Assembly: GCA_946965045.2 (NCBI GenBank)
Contig: OX337229.1
Coordinates: 310,001-374,000 of the forward strand
Direction: 5' to 3'
Source: Epithemia pelagica
Lineage: Eukaryota > Bacillariophyta > Bacillariophyceae > Surirellales > Surirellaceae
Length of the DNA stretch: 64,000 nucleotides
The first letter of the stretch is position 1, and each line of letters starts with the position of its first letter. Below are positions 29,473 through 40,861 of the stretch, piece after piece. Made by a program: the position numbers and the translations under genes. The notes under the pieces are model-generated. The model saw only the letters and a program-made list of their open reading frames with translations, did not search any database and had not been told where the DNA came from.

Positions 29473-32400
29473 ATGTCATCATCTCCATCCAATAATGAGG
29501 CCGTCTCCCAAGACGCCATGGAGAATGCGGATCCAAACAACGATGAGGAGAATGAGGAGGAGGATATGGATGAATTATTTTCGTTTGGAGTGGCCGATGT
29601 TGCCTCCAGTGCCGATGACGACGATCCGCATCCCACAGTAGTATTGTCCAGGACAGCCTCCTCCTCGTCGGCAACCTCTCCGTCTCATGCCACGAGTCAT
29701 TCGGTCTTGTCACCCGCCTCGTCTTCCACCCACTCCAATCCTCTGCTTGCGGCTTCGGGTTCGTCTCCCCATGCTCCTTCATCCTTGTCTCCTCCCACCA
29801 CCACCCGGATTGGGACTGGTAGTGGCCTCTCTCCTCCACGACCTCGCAAGGACACGTCGGATTCCTTTTTGGACATGCTCAATGCCTCGTCGTCCATGTC
29901 GTCTCCCACCCATTATCGATATGACAATGATCCACAAGAGGACGAGGAGACTCCCCGAAATGAGGAACCACCTCCACAACAACCCTCCTTCTTGAGCATC
30001 CCATCAAACAACAACAATCATCATCAAGAAAACTCCCTCTTGTCGTTCCGACCAGGATCGGGACGTGTCGACCACCTCGACAACAACCACAACAACACTT
30101 CTTGGAATCACAATTCGACTATTGCTACGACGACCCTCCCATCATCGTCCTTGGATCCATCACAACCACCCAGCGAGTTTGATGACGAAACGCAAGACTT
30201 GTTGGATTGGTTGAGTGAAAGTGGAACCACCAAACCAACCACCACCACCACACCCACCAAGGACACGACGACCAACCACAACAACAAGACGAACGAGTCA
30301 TCCTCCCAGTCCATCCAATCTCCAAGTAGTAGTAGTAGAGACCCAAACGAGCAGGAGGACAACGACAACGACAAGAACAACTCCAAGACGGGTGCCCGCA
30401 AAGCTCCGTGGGCATCGCTCTTGCCGCAACGCAGTCAGGACAAGGAAACAGACCATAACCAGATGCCAACGCTCGACGACGCCGAGAACGACGACACAAT
30501 ACCATCTTCTTCTTCTTCGAGTATCCATCATACCTCCACCAGTACGACACCACCACCAAGTCCTCCGTTACCCAAAACCTTACCATTGGCCTTGGCCTCC
30601 TCCGAAACCTCCGTATCCCAAATACGACAATTGGCGATTGGGACCAAACTTGTGCCTCGTAGTAATAGTGGTGATAGTACTACGAATACTACGACGACAC
30701 CACCACCACTCGACGACGAAAATAACAACGACAACAGGAACAAGACCTTGTCGGAATGGATAGCGGAACAACCCTCGTTGCGTTCCGAATTGTATTGTCG
30801 ATTGGTGTGTGGGAACAAATCCTTGGCGCACATTCAATCGTCCAGTTTGGCCGATGCCTTTTCCTCCTGGGACTTTGAATCCAGTACGGTCGCCCACACG
30901 TGGATACCAGTTGCCACACGCTATTGTCTGGAAACCATGCCGCCGCTGGAGCAACAACCGCAAGAGTCTGCCCATGATACGCTCCAGCAGGATTTGATGA
31001 AACTCCTTGCCTACCATTCCAACAACAATCAGCACAAGGATAGTAGCTCATCGTCGTCGTCGTCCAATTCCATGGATGTGTTGATTCCCTGTGTGGCGCG
31101 CGTCTTGTTGGCGGCAGGAATTCCCGTGGCGGCCGCCAGTGTCGTCTTGGGTCAAGTCCAAGCACAAGTCATGCCACTCTTGGCCTTGGATCCCCACGAA
31201 GAACGATGGGAAGCAGCTCTCTCCTTGCATCATGCCCTCTACCTGTTGGCAGCCTACCATTTGCCTCTCCTCGTCGTGCATTTGGATCGACACTTGCCCG
31301 GATGGTTTGCTCCGCAACAACAACCACAACAGCAATCCACAGAACCGGCGGGGGGCCCCAAACCCACCACCAAGGCGACCAGGGAATCTTCGGCGTCGTT
31401 ATTGTTGACCAATGCCACGGAACGAGCCCGTCATTGGGAGAAACAGGGTCAAATTCCACCTTCCTGGTTACTCAGTTTCTTGTCGGGTCAAGTGGTTCTT
31501 CCCAACGAGGAGCAGGAGGAGGAGAATCCAGAAGGACCATCGGCATCCGAAACCAGCAAGGATTCAGCGTCCTTGTCGTCGTCCTCGTCCTTGCCCCTGT
31601 CGCAAATTTTGCACTTGTGGGATATTCAATTGGTCGCAGAACGTCCTCAACAAGCCTTGTTGCGGTACTTTTTAACCTTGGCCGTACTGGAACGAGCGGC
31701 AGATGATTTGATTTTGGTCACGGGACAAGAATTGCAGCACCAATTGCAACAAGCTTTTGCCCTTTCGGGCTTGACAAAGACCCATGACGACCATGACGAC
31801 ACTGATCCGGACGAAATGAACCTGGATCGTTGGTTTCACTATGGCTGGTTGTTGGCCGCACGTGCCTTGTGGCGTGCCACACCCATTACAGTTTTGGAAC
31901 GGTTGGTGACGGCCGAAGATGAAGCCGTCCAAACGGCATTGCAAGTGCGACAAGCGCGGGCTGAGGCAGCCCTCAAGGCTCGATTGCAAGCCGAAGCCGC
32001 AGCCCATGCCCGACAACAAGAAGCCAAGGCCGAACAAGCTCGACAACGGTTGACCCGGGCTCGATTAGTCGCCTTTTATCGCAAACATGCACCGGAAAAA
32101 GAAGCCAACATTGACAAAATATTATCCAACTATGCCGGTCGATTGGAGATTTTGGATGCAAAACTCTTTAAAAAGTATGGGGAATCCTTTGAACCGGCCT
32201 TGGGGAACAACAACAAAGGGACATTGACCAAAAACAAACTATCGGGCCAACAGAGGGCAACTTCTACATCCGCAACTGGAAATGACAAGAAACCACCATT
32301 GCCACAGCCTCACAAACGTTCCAAAAGCTTGTTGGGATTGGGAGGACGCAAGAAATCGGCGACGGTGGAGGACGAAACGCAAGACGATGCCGACGATGAA

Positions 32401-34215
32401 CATGAGACTGCTGGTTCGAATCCATTCTTATCCAAAGCTTCTCGGGTCAACCGGAAACCAGATCAAGTGGCTGTCTTTGTGGCAGCCAAGGAAGTTTTGC
32501 CGGTCGTTTGTGGATGTACCTATGGACCGCGACAACGGCGACGACAACGATCGGCAGGAACCAAGGAAGGAAAACAAGAGACTCCCAACCATGAGAGTGT
32601 AAATGTGCGATGCCATTTGGACGATGGTTCCTCCCAGTTTGACTTGGAACCATTGAAGTATTTCTTGGTCGATAGTCGATCGGAAGAAGCCGCGTCCGAA
32701 CAAGGTCGATTTCCTACGGCTGTCACACTGAGTCCAGAGGCTATGCTCGATCCAGATCGCATTGCCGAATTTGAAGAACGATTGGAATCGTTGCGGGGCG
32801 CTGTTCACATTGTGATTATGGGAGAAGGCTTCTCCGCCATCCCAACGCTGTACAAACAACAAAAGCTGTCTCCCAAATTGGAAGCTGCCATGGTCCAAGA
32901 TGAATCACGAACCAACATTTGCGCGCTCTTCTTTCTCAAGAAGGGCTTTCCCTTTGTGTCTGTTTTGGAAGGCGGCTTTGCCTCGGCTCATGCTTGGTTG
33001 GTCCGACATGGTCAAGAGGAACAGTACAATTTGAAAGCTGCCAATGTCTTGGTCGACTACAACCCGGAAGCCTCTGTCTTTGGACAAATGGAAACCTTGC
33101 ACAATGCCAGTGTGAGTGAAAAAGCCCAACGGCAATTGGCCAATTTGTTGGAATCATCCTTGGTTGCCATGACCATGCAAGCACAAAACCTGGAGAAATT
33201 GACGGCCGAAAAGAATCCCAAAGCTGGTACTTCTGCCAACAACAACAACACGGGAGGAGGTGGTGGCGGTTTGCGATTGGGCGCCTTTTTCAAAAGTTCG
33301 GCACAAGTCAATGCCCCGCAACCAGACAACACCAAATCGTCCACGACACAGCCCAGCGAACCAGCAGCTTCCATTGAGTCTGTCTCGTCGACCGATGACC
33401 CGAAAGAAAAGGACAGTGAAGCTGCCAAGGCGAGTGGATCGGACGACAATCATAGCACGGGTAGTGAAAGCAACAATATGGGCAAGGAACCCGACAAACA
33501 ACAACAACAACCTCCACCACGCATGGGAGGCTTCCTCAGCAACCCGTTTGGTCGTGGTAAGGCTGCAACAGCCGCCTCCACCGAAGATGGTGCGGCCAAT
33601 CCAAAGTCTCCCTCTTCCACACCTCCACGAAAACAGAGTCCAGCACCCACACGAAGTCCAACGGCCAGTGACAACACTAGCAACAGTAGTAGCAGTGACA
33701 AGAACCAGAAGGACCATGATGCATCGACAGACGAACCTACCAAGACCATCGACTCATCATCGTCGTCGTCTTCCAAAGCAGCCGACTCGAATACATCAAC
33801 CACAACCAGCACCAACACCCCAAGTGGCGGAGGTGGTATGGGCGGTTTGTTGAAACGAAACCCGTTTCGATTTGGTAGTGGAGGCAAGATCAAGAATACC
33901 TCGCAACACGGTGGGAGTAAGATCAAGAATACCTCGCAACACGGTGGGAATTCCTCGGTACATGGACCGTCCAATAACAATAACAAGCAACAACGGCATG
34001 GTCGGAACAAGAGTGTCACCGCGGGTGGCTTTGCCAGTTTGAACAATTTACGCAAAAGTGCCTTGGGACGCATTCGATCGGCACCCGGTGGTGGAAGTAT
34101 GCCGGATCATAGCAATCATTCCGTGGGAAAAGGTGCTGCGGCCGCCTCACTCAAGCGCAACACCAGCAAGGACAATGAGGACGATCAAGAAGAGGAATCC
34201 ATTTCGTTTGAATAG
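29473..34215 (+). CDS. TBC1D23: TBC1D23-like protein (inactive TBC domain plus rhodanese-like domain)
   Basis: A 1580-aa protein from ATG 29473. The layout is TBC domain, helical linker, rhodanese-like domain, as in TBC1D23, a trans-Golgi tethering adaptor for endosome-derived vesicles. The N-terminal 420 residues are acidic and low in complexity. The TBC region (about 424-800) includes LSEWIAEQPSLRSELYCRLV, ALYLLAAYHLPLLVVHLD, IPPSWLLSFLSG and LSQILHLWDI. The catalytic IxxDxxR/YxQ fingers are not evident, matching the non-catalytic animal protein. An Ala/Gln/Arg-rich helix follows (about 819-875). The rhodanese-like fold is at about 1056-1180 (YFLVDSRS, VHIVIMGEGF, FPFVSVLEGGFASAHAWL) without an active-site Cys loop. 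Three NPF tripeptides (about 982, 1356, 1463) could bind EH domains. A 33-bp tandem repeat (33886-33951) duplicates KIKNTSQHGGS. Confidence 0.85.
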   Translation: MSSSPSNNEAVSQDAMENADPNNDEENEEEDMDELFSFGVADVASSADDDDPHPTVVLSRTASSSSATSPSHATSHSVLSPASSSTHSNPLLAASGSSPHAPSSLSPPTTTRIGTGSGLSPPRPRKDTSDSFLDMLNASSSMSSPTHYRYDNDPQEDEETPRNEEPPPQQPSFLSIPSNNNNHHQENSLLSFRPGSGRVDHLDNNHNNTSWNHNSTIATTTLPSSSLDPSQPPSEFDDETQDLLDWLSESGTTKPTTTTTPTKDTTTNHNNKTNESSSQSIQSPSSSSRDPNEQEDNDNDKNNSKTGARKAPWASLLPQRSQDKETDHNQMPTLDDAENDDTIPSSSSSSIHHTSTSTTPPPSPPLPKTLPLALASSETSVSQIRQLAIGTKLVPRSNSGDSTTNTTTTPPPLDDENNNDNRNKTLSEWIAEQPSLRSELYCRLVCGNKSLAHIQSSSLADAFSSWDFESSTVAHTWIPVATRYCLETMPPLEQQPQESAHDTLQQDLMKLLAYHSNNNQHKDSSSSSSSSNSMDVLIPCVARVLLAAGIPVAAASVVLGQVQAQVMPLLALDPHEERWEAALSLHHALYLLAAYHLPLLVVHLDRHLPGWFAPQQQPQQQSTEPAGGPKPTTKATRESSASLLLTNATERARHWEKQGQIPPSWLLSFLSGQVVLPNEEQEEENPEGPSASETSKDSASLSSSSSLPLSQILHLWDIQLVAERPQQALLRYFLTLAVLERAADDLILVTGQELQHQLQQAFALSGLTKTHDDHDDTDPDEMNLDRWFHYGWLLAARALWRATPITVLERLVTAEDEAVQTALQVRQARAEAALKARLQAEAAAHARQQEAKAEQARQRLTRARLVAFYRKHAPEKEANIDKILSNYAGRLEILDAKLFKKYGESFEPALGNNNKGTLTKNKLSGQQRATSTSATGNDKKPPLPQPHKRSKSLLGLGGRKKSATVEDETQDDADDEHETAGSNPFLSKASRVNRKPDQVAVFVAAKEVLPVVCGCTYGPRQRRRQRSAGTKEGKQETPNHESVNVRCHLDDGSSQFDLEPLKYFLVDSRSEEAASEQGRFPTAVTLSPEAMLDPDRIAEFEERLESLRGAVHIVIMGEGFSAIPTLYKQQKLSPKLEAAMVQDESRTNICALFFLKKGFPFVSVLEGGFASAHAWLVRHGQEEQYNLKAANVLVDYNPEASVFGQMETLHNASVSEKAQRQLANLLESSLVAMTMQAQNLEKLTAEKNPKAGTSANNNNTGGGGGGLRLGAFFKSSAQVNAPQPDNTKSSTTQPSEPAASIESVSSTDDPKEKDSEAAKASGSDDNHSTGSESNNMGKEPDKQQQQPPPRMGGFLSNPFGRGKAATAASTEDGAANPKSPSSTPPRKQSPAPTRSPTASDNTSNSSSSDKNQKDHDASTDEPTKTIDSSSSSSSKAADSNTSTTTSTNTPSGGGGMGGLLKRNPFRFGSGGKIKNTSQHGGSKIKNTSQHGGNSSVHGPSNNNNKQQRHGRNKSVTAGGFASLNNLRKSALGRIRSAPGGGSMPDHSNHSVGKGAAAASLKRNTSKDNEDDQEEESISFE
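33886..33951 (+). repeat. 33-bp coding tandem repeat, two units
   Basis: Two in-frame units starting AAGATCAAGAATACCTCGCA encode KIKNTSQHGGS twice in the C-terminal tail of the TBC1D23-like protein. They are near identical, so the duplication is recent. Confidence 0.9.
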
Positions 34216-35039
34216 CAAAACAAGGCCGAAAATGAATGGAACGAACGAAGTGACATGGACGGCACGGAACGGGTCATGGAGTATTCAAGGCAGGTGCAAT
34301 CTGTGGATCTGCACGGCAGTGTGTGTGGTCGGCGTTGTGCCCTGTATTATTGTGGGTGGACCAGTAATATAGAACCGAATAGGAAAGGACCCCACGCGCA
34401 CACGGCAGAGAACCAACACGGAACGAGCAACAAGAGGTTGCCCGTGCCACACCCCACTCTCATTCTCGCCGCCAACAACACAATGGTCCACTTTGAAACA
34501 CCTCTAGAGACTCGAATCTTTTTTTTTGGTATCTACCAGACACTGCGGTGTGTCTGTTTGTTCCCTACATGTGTGTTGTGGTACTTGTGGAAACGGTCGT
34601 GGATCCAAACTCAGATTTTAGATTATAGTGTGTGTGTCGAGTTCCAGTGGTCCATAGTCGTAGAGAGCAGTATATAGCACTATTGTACCATCTCTCTTCC
34701 ACGGGAGACTGTTTGGACCGAACCATTCGTCGATTCCTGGTCCACGTTATGAATTTATGTCTGATGCAATTCCAAGGATATTAACACAACCAATGACACC
34801 AACAAGTCATTGTCCGCATCCTTCCAGTGTTTGCGGTAAGAAACGAAAGGGCCTGTATTATAGTATATAGGACGCTCTACCATCCAATCCAAGGGGTACA
34901 CCACACTCCAGTAGCTTGCGCGCCACACACAGCATGCCAGTGTGGTTTTGGAACGGACCATTCCAGTCTCGAGTATAGACACACTGGCGGAATCCCTCCA
35001 TGTCGTCGTCCTGTGGTTCCCGATCCTCCGTATGGTGTT
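34216..35039. other. Convergent intergenic region
   Basis: 824 bp between the 3' ends of the TBC1D23-like and PlsC genes. No gene, structured repeat or RNA feature recognised. Confidence 0.5.
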
Positions 35040-36275
35040 TTACGATTCCTTTGGTTTGCTCGTAGACCCTTGTGGTGGTGGTTGTTCGGCTTGACAAATG
35101 TGCGGCAGGGCTTGATAAATGGCGTGGGTACAACGTTCTTTGAGAGCTGGTCGATTCGCCGTGGCCGTGACAGCCACGGGCTTGTGGACGGTCAAGGTAA
35201 TCGTGGGTCGATTGGCTCGCGCCAATACGGGATATCCGGCATTCCACACAGTGGGAGGAATGTCAATGGACAGGGGAATCAAGGGCGATTCGGTCGATTG
35301 CGCCACGACAAAGGCCCCTTCTCGAAAGGGCAAGCGATTCGCCATCCATCGTGTGCCTTGGGGAAAAAACATGACGGGAATGCCTTGTTCCAAAATGGAT
35401 GCCTTGGCTTGGGCAAACATTTGTTGCGACGACGACGAGGACGACGACGAGGCCGTGGAAGACGACGACGGTGGTGGCGGTCGAGGCGTATTCGTCGTGG
35501 ACGACGCAGTGCAATTGGAATTCGATTGTGATTTGGGTTTTTTGCGAATCAAGATATTTTGTGCCAAGAGGGCAATTTGGCCGACCCCGGGCAGGTAGGC
35601 AATGGATTGTTTGGCCACCCATTGGAATCGTCCATATTGGGACAAGACAAAGTACACCAAGGCCACATCCAATTGACTGGCATGATTGGCAATGTACACC
35701 GGTGCCGGGACGGCATGGCGACGACGACCCGAGGCAGTCGATGCGTCTTGTGGTGCTGCTGGTGGTTGTGTCTTCGTGTTGGGTTCTGCTTGCTGCTGCA
35801 ATTGCGTTTGGACCGTTTCGTGCGACACGAGGGGTGGCAAGTGTTCCATGCCATGGACTTGGACATGACCAATGAGAAAGGTCACGACCCGGACCGCCGT
35901 CCACCAAGACACATAATGGGCTTGATCGGCCATGGCGGTACGAACTTGCGTCCACGACACTCGGCTGTTGCTGGGGGATGCAAGGGCCCACAGCAACCGA
36001 GGCCCATGCCACAGACAAATGGACGCGGCTCCGACAAAACAACAGGTACACCACAAGAGATTGAAGCAAAATACCTTGATCAAGCCCCAGACGGTCAAAC
36101 TGGGCAAAGAGGGGGGCAACCATATTTTTCGTTCTTGATAGGTGGCAACCGCACTGGCCAATACACTGCCTCCCACCAACCACACCACACACAATCCAGC
36201 CAGCCACTGCAACAACATGGTCGTCATTTTTGTCAGGACAATAAGAATCCAAGACGACCCCACAATGTCCGTCAT
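35040..36275 (-). CDS. 1-acyl-sn-glycerol-3-phosphate acyltransferase (PlsC/LPAAT family)
   Basis: Transfers an acyl chain from acyl-CoA (or acyl-ACP) to lysophosphatidate, making phosphatidic acid for membrane and storage lipid. The 411-aa product begins at ATG 36275, chosen because it sits just before two hydrophobic segments (residues about 8-35 and 50-80). The frame is open upstream with an alternative ATG at 36515 that would add a highly basic, unlikely leader. Motif I is NHASQLD near residue 195 (NHxxxxD), motif III is FFPQGTR near 304 (the usual E replaced by Q in [EQ]GTR) and PLIPLSI is motif IV. A Ser-rich, Pro-rich insert lies between motifs II and III (RKKPKSQSNSN onwards). ER or plastid location cannot be decided. 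Family call firm. Confidence 0.9.
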   Translation of the reverse strand: MTDIVGSSWILIVLTKMTTMLLQWLAGLCVVWLVGGSVLASAVATYQERKIWLPPSLPSLTVWGLIKVFCFNLLWCTCCFVGAASICLWHGPRLLWALASPSNSRVSWTQVRTAMADQAHYVSWWTAVRVVTFLIGHVQVHGMEHLPPLVSHETVQTQLQQQAEPNTKTQPPAAPQDASTASGRRRHAVPAPVYIANHASQLDVALVYFVLSQYGRFQWVAKQSIAYLPGVGQIALLAQNILIRKKPKSQSNSNCTASSTTNTPRPPPPSSSSTASSSSSSSSQQMFAQAKASILEQGIPVMFFPQGTRWMANRLPFREGAFVVAQSTESPLIPLSIDIPPTVWNAGYPVLARANRPTITLTVHKPVAVTATANRPALKERCTHAIYQALPHICQAEQPPPQGSTSKPKES

Positions 36276-37487
36276 CCTTGTAGAACTATATTTGTGTTTA
36301 TATCTCAATGCAAGTGGATCTCCTCTTCTATTAGAACGTTTTGGTTCTCTCTCGTCCTCCTCTTTTGTCGGCCGTGTTTTTTCTATGCAAGTGTATAGAG
36401 TGACGCGAAAGAATGGATTCGATCTTCTTCTCGCTTTCGTGTTTTCTCGTGGTCTTTCTTTGTGCGAGTGAGTGAGTTTGTGTTCCTTGTTGAACGTACG
36501 GTCGAAAAGGGCCATGCCCAAAGATTTTTTGGGGTAGTGCGTCGTCCAGCGATACGCTTTTAGGTCGCCGAAAAAGTCGTATCGCGGACGACGAACAGAA
36601 CGCAAGACTCAAACTATTCTATCTATCTATACTGTATTGTCGGCTGTCGGCTATCCCTTATCCCTATGGATGATGGCCTCTAACGAATATGTAGATCATC
36701 ACCAGAATCTCCTCAATGGTGATGCAGCCGTCATGACGATTGATACAACACACGTTCCAACTCTGTAGATTCCAAGACCATAGAGTGCTGGGATATCACA
36801 CTTGAATGGACGACCCATCCATGCCTCTCATATCCCTCTCTCCATCGCCATGGGTATCATATATTCCCGTATGACGCAAAAGTTCCCTGAAAAAAAAAGG
36901 CAACAATAACAACAAAACGTCAATGATTCTTTTTTCTGTCTTTCTAGATTATAGACCTATCATTCACCGTGTCTCTACTTTGTTGTTCCCTGTTAACGTC
37001 AACCTTATTGTTTTGCAAAGAGTTTGCATCTCTCTCTTTTCCCCTGGGTAGTTAATCCCCTAGTCCACATCCAGATCTGCCTCTCCAGGAGGTGTATATA
37101 TCCCCTCCTAGTTACTATATCTCCAGTTTGCTCCTCTACGCCCCGCACACACAAACCCAACTGTCTTTTGTTCTTGTATGCCCCCGGCCAGTACCTGTCC
37201 AACGACAGTCCTACCAGCACTGCCAAAACTATTGTCTTTTTTTCCGAGACTGGTTCTCCCCTCCATACCATGGTTCTGGTGTGTCGTCACCACAAAGAAC
37301 AGTACCCATGCCACGAACACAACAAGACCTCTTGTTTGCGACACACACAGGTCCGCCCCATTCCATTGGCGCTTTTCCTTTGCTTTGCATTGCAGTCTCG
37401 AGTTTTGATGGTCGAGAGAAGGCGAGAGAGAGGGGGCTCGTGTTCCAAACGATGCCTTGTACCAGAACCGTTCTACTTGTACTACTA
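36276..37487. other. Intergenic region between PlsC and PRMT5 genes
   Basis: 1212 bp: promoter of the PlsC gene and the 3' side of PRMT5, both on the minus strand. Open frames here (for example 37092-38033 +) run into PRMT5 antisense and are shadows. No other feature seen. Confidence 0.5.
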
Positions 37488-40347
37488 CTAGGACGAGCTC
37501 GAGGATACATGATAGGATCGGCCGTTGGGATTGTGAATGGGCGTGGCCTCCAAAATGGTACCCGTCCCCTTGTCCCGAACCACGGCCGCCCATTCGTACC
37601 AGACGCGTTGTTCCGATACCGACGACTTGCGAATCATGTGGACACCCACCACCATCTCGCCCTCACCGGAATTGATGGACAGTGGTTGGGCCAAGGGAAA
37701 GTACAAGGGAAACCACGAAAACATGCCCTTGGAAAAGGTTTGAGGACAAATGGAAATGGAAACGATTTCGGGGGCCGACAGGGACGATACCGGACGACGA
37801 ATGTACAAATCGGCCGCAAAGGTTCCCAAAAATCCCGTCAAGATCCACGGAAAGTGACACTGAGACGGACGAAACTGTGCCTGCTGGGTGGTGGCGGCAG
37901 CAGCGGTAGGAGTCGTAGTAGTAGGATTGTTGGAGGATTCGTCCAACATGGTGGCAATCTTTTCCTCCACGGGACCGTATCCCGGACCCCATTGGGCACT
38001 GGTCGAACGGTCCTGCAGGTTGTCAAACTCTAGATACACGCGTTGATTCCAGTCATTTCCCAAGTTGTGGTTGTTATGGTTGGAAGATTCCAGGGTAGTC
38101 GCCGTATTCCGTGTCGTCGCATGGTTCGGATTCGTCGTGGAAGTGTTGGGATGCGCAAAGGTCCAACAGGGCAGGGCGGTGGCCATTTGACTGGCCACGC
38201 GGGATCGTACGACATAGGGAGTTTCCGTGGCTCGTTGCAAGCCAATCACTCCACTACTACTGCCATTCGTGTCGTTGTCGTCGGCCGGATACAGAGCTTG
38301 TTCCTGAACCTTTTGATGCAATTTCCACGATGAGACGGGTGCCAAATAGGACGTGTACCGAGTCGGAATACTAATGGTATGAGGCTGACAGACACTATGG
38401 GGACCATGTGGTTGTTGAAAGAGCGGATCCAAACATTCGGGAGACAATTCATTGTCCCCAAAACTCCCCAACAATTCGCTGACAATCAAATCCGCCTTTT
38501 GATTGTTCAAAATGGGACTGGTCAAATGGCGCAAATCGGAATGGACGACTTGAATGGATATGGGATACCGTTCTTGCCACTGGGCATGGTGTCGCACCAT
38601 GGCCTGGAGGTACAAAATGGCCGACGGATTCTTTTCCACGGCATACAAGGACAGGCGGGAGGGCCGTTGCGGGACGGGCAACTGGAGATAGGCCTGGACA
38701 ACCCGTTGCACCAAGGGACCCCGACCGGCCCCCACGACCAACACCACCACGCCGCGCGGAGGAGGAGTCGCAGTCGCCGTATTGTTGTTATTGGTGCTGG
38801 CGGTGGCAACCAAATCGGTCAAGGCCATGGCAATGGCTTGTTGGTATTGGTTATATTTGATGGGATCTTGTTCAAAGGTTTGGTACGTGGCATTTTCCAA
38901 ATGATCACCCAGGGGTTGCAAGGGTCGTTGCAAGCGATCGCAATGATTCTCTTCGGCCCGGGCCTGAAATGTATCCAACACGAGACGCAAATCCGGACGT
39001 TTGCGAATGTGTTGCAAATATTGAATGTAGGGCAAACAACCCGACACACCCAAACGGTCCACATGGACTTGGTTGGGGGGAATGACAGAAGAGTTGTTGT
39101 GGTTGTTGTGGTTGCTCTGCAAGGCTTGATGATGATGAAAGGCTTGTAGGTCATTGGTAAAATGACACGCCGGTCCTTGAACGAGGAATCGGAGCGAAGG
39201 ACCCCCGAGTCGCTGGAGGAGCCAGGCAGTAATGAATTGCACGCCGCGCGACAAGGCGGGAAAGCCGCCCTTGTTGGTCAAAAAATCGGCACAGGCCAAG
39301 CGACAGCCCCGAATCGTAGCCATGCCCAACAAGTGATGCAAAAAGACGACTTGCAATTTTCCCCACGCCACGGACGACAAGACAGACGACGACGACGACG
39401 ACGACGAGGACGATGAGGGTTGTTGAATGTCGAGGAGAATTCCAATATTGTTGTGGTGGCGGTTGGCAATGAATTGTTGGACGGTGCGCCAATTGTGCAA
39501 CCATTCCTGGGCTTGTTCGACCGAGGCGGGCAAGGTCATGGCAATCCACAAGTGACTATCGACGCGATGCGCATTGCGGGCGGCGTGACGCACGGCTTGG
39601 GCATAGTCCCACAGGGCCGAGACGAGTGCCGGCGACGTTCGAGTCGTTGTGGTTGGATTGGTGGTAGTAGTAGTGTCCATGGGGACCTCATCGGATTCTT
39701 GCTTAATGGGTGGCAGGGGTGGTGAGGGTGTTGTTGTGGCAGGAGTATCGAGGATGGTCCACGATGTGGGAATGGGTGGAAGAATGACGGCTGGCAATTC
39801 CATATGCCAGGCCCATTCCAGCGGTGTGTTCCAACTGGCATAGTTGGGAGCCGTGGTGGCTGTTGTGGTTGGTGATTGTGATTGTTGTGGTGGCAATGGA
39901 CCCTTATTGTTGTCATCCGTGACCAAGACACCCACGACGGTGCTGCGCCATTCCGAACTGGGCCATTCCATGACATCGCTTCGTTCGTCGTGGACCGATG
40001 TTGGCAAGTTGGTGGTACAAAACCGATACCCATCCATGGAACACAATTGATAGAGGGAACACGCATTGGCTAGTATATATAGTATAGAGCAATCATACGG
40101 AATGGAACCAAACGAGAAACATGTACACATGTGTACACACACCAAAACAAGGAAGAAGAGGACCCAGCACACCAGCACAAAATGAGAGACACATTTGCAC
40201 AAGAGGGCACAGGAGTGTTGGTCACGTACGTGTTGGTTGAGGCAAGGACAAGCCAATCACCAAATCTTCGGGGTCCTGCAATTCGGTGGCTGGTGATGCT
40301 TCTGCAGCGGCGGATTCTTCGGGCGATGGAGCCGACGAGGTAAACAT
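37488..40347 (-). CDS. PRMT5: Protein arginine N-methyltransferase 5 (two exons)
   Basis: Type II arginine methyltransferase that makes symmetric dimethylarginine on histones and spliceosomal Sm proteins. Exon 1 (40347-40230) encodes MFTSSAPSPEESAAAE..DLVIGLSLPQPT; a GTACGT donor at 40229 and an ACTAG acceptor ending at 40070 bound a 160-nt intron; exon 2 is 40069-37488. The phase-1 join gives PQPTPNACSLYQL and a total of 899 aa, exactly divisible by three. The N-terminal TIM-barrel half contains a poly-Ser insert. TYQTFEQDPIKYNQYQQAI near 438 keeps the Phe that sets symmetric dimethylation. Motif I is VVGAGRGPL near 485, then YAVEKNPSA, and the double-E loop SELLGSFGDNELSPECLD near 569 with both catalytic Glu. 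The C-terminal barrel ends SKGMFSWFPLYFP and NPNGRSYHV. It exceeds the human 637 aa through inserts. Confidence 0.96.
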
Positions 40348-40861
40348 GATAATGATCGTTTTGTAAGCCAAACGACACTGTCTGTTGCTTGTTGTTGTTG
40401 TTGTGTTGTTGTTTGTCGATCACCAAGACACACCCTCGTCAATCAATACGGAACACGGCTCGTTTCTTCTTCTGCTTCTTCTTGTTTCGGGGAACAACTT
40501 TGCGAGGAACGCCAATGAGATTCCAGCATAAAAAACAGTCGAGACTCTTACAGATCCACACAAAAGGAGACAACCGAACCAACTCAAAAGGCCTCTTGTG
40601 TGGGTTTGGTTACTTCTGGGCGAGAGAGGTGCAATCGAATCGGCGACTGAAAATTCGATGGCCGCAGTCCCAAAAAGTCTGCCTGTTGACCCGTCAACAA
40701 TTGTCACGCAAATAATGCGCGACCCGAGCACGGAACCATCCGAGCCCCACAATGGCGTTCCATCCGACGTTCCGACTTGGCCAATCCATAGAACAATAAG
40801 AACGAACCATTCAACGAACACACACGGTCTCTAGAGAGGTTCACCTACTTTGGCGGCTCTC
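40348..40861. other. Divergent promoter region PRMT5 / DUS1
   Basis: 514 bp between divergently transcribed ATGs. Short frames on both strands (up to 133 codons) begin at non-ATG codons or lack family features. No defined motif called. Confidence 0.5.

Noticed and set aside
32518-32762. TBC1D23-like gene as an active Rab GAP
   Set aside because: The Arg and Gln fingers of catalytic TBC domains are not visible, and the rhodanese-like domain points to the non-catalytic TBC1D23 type.
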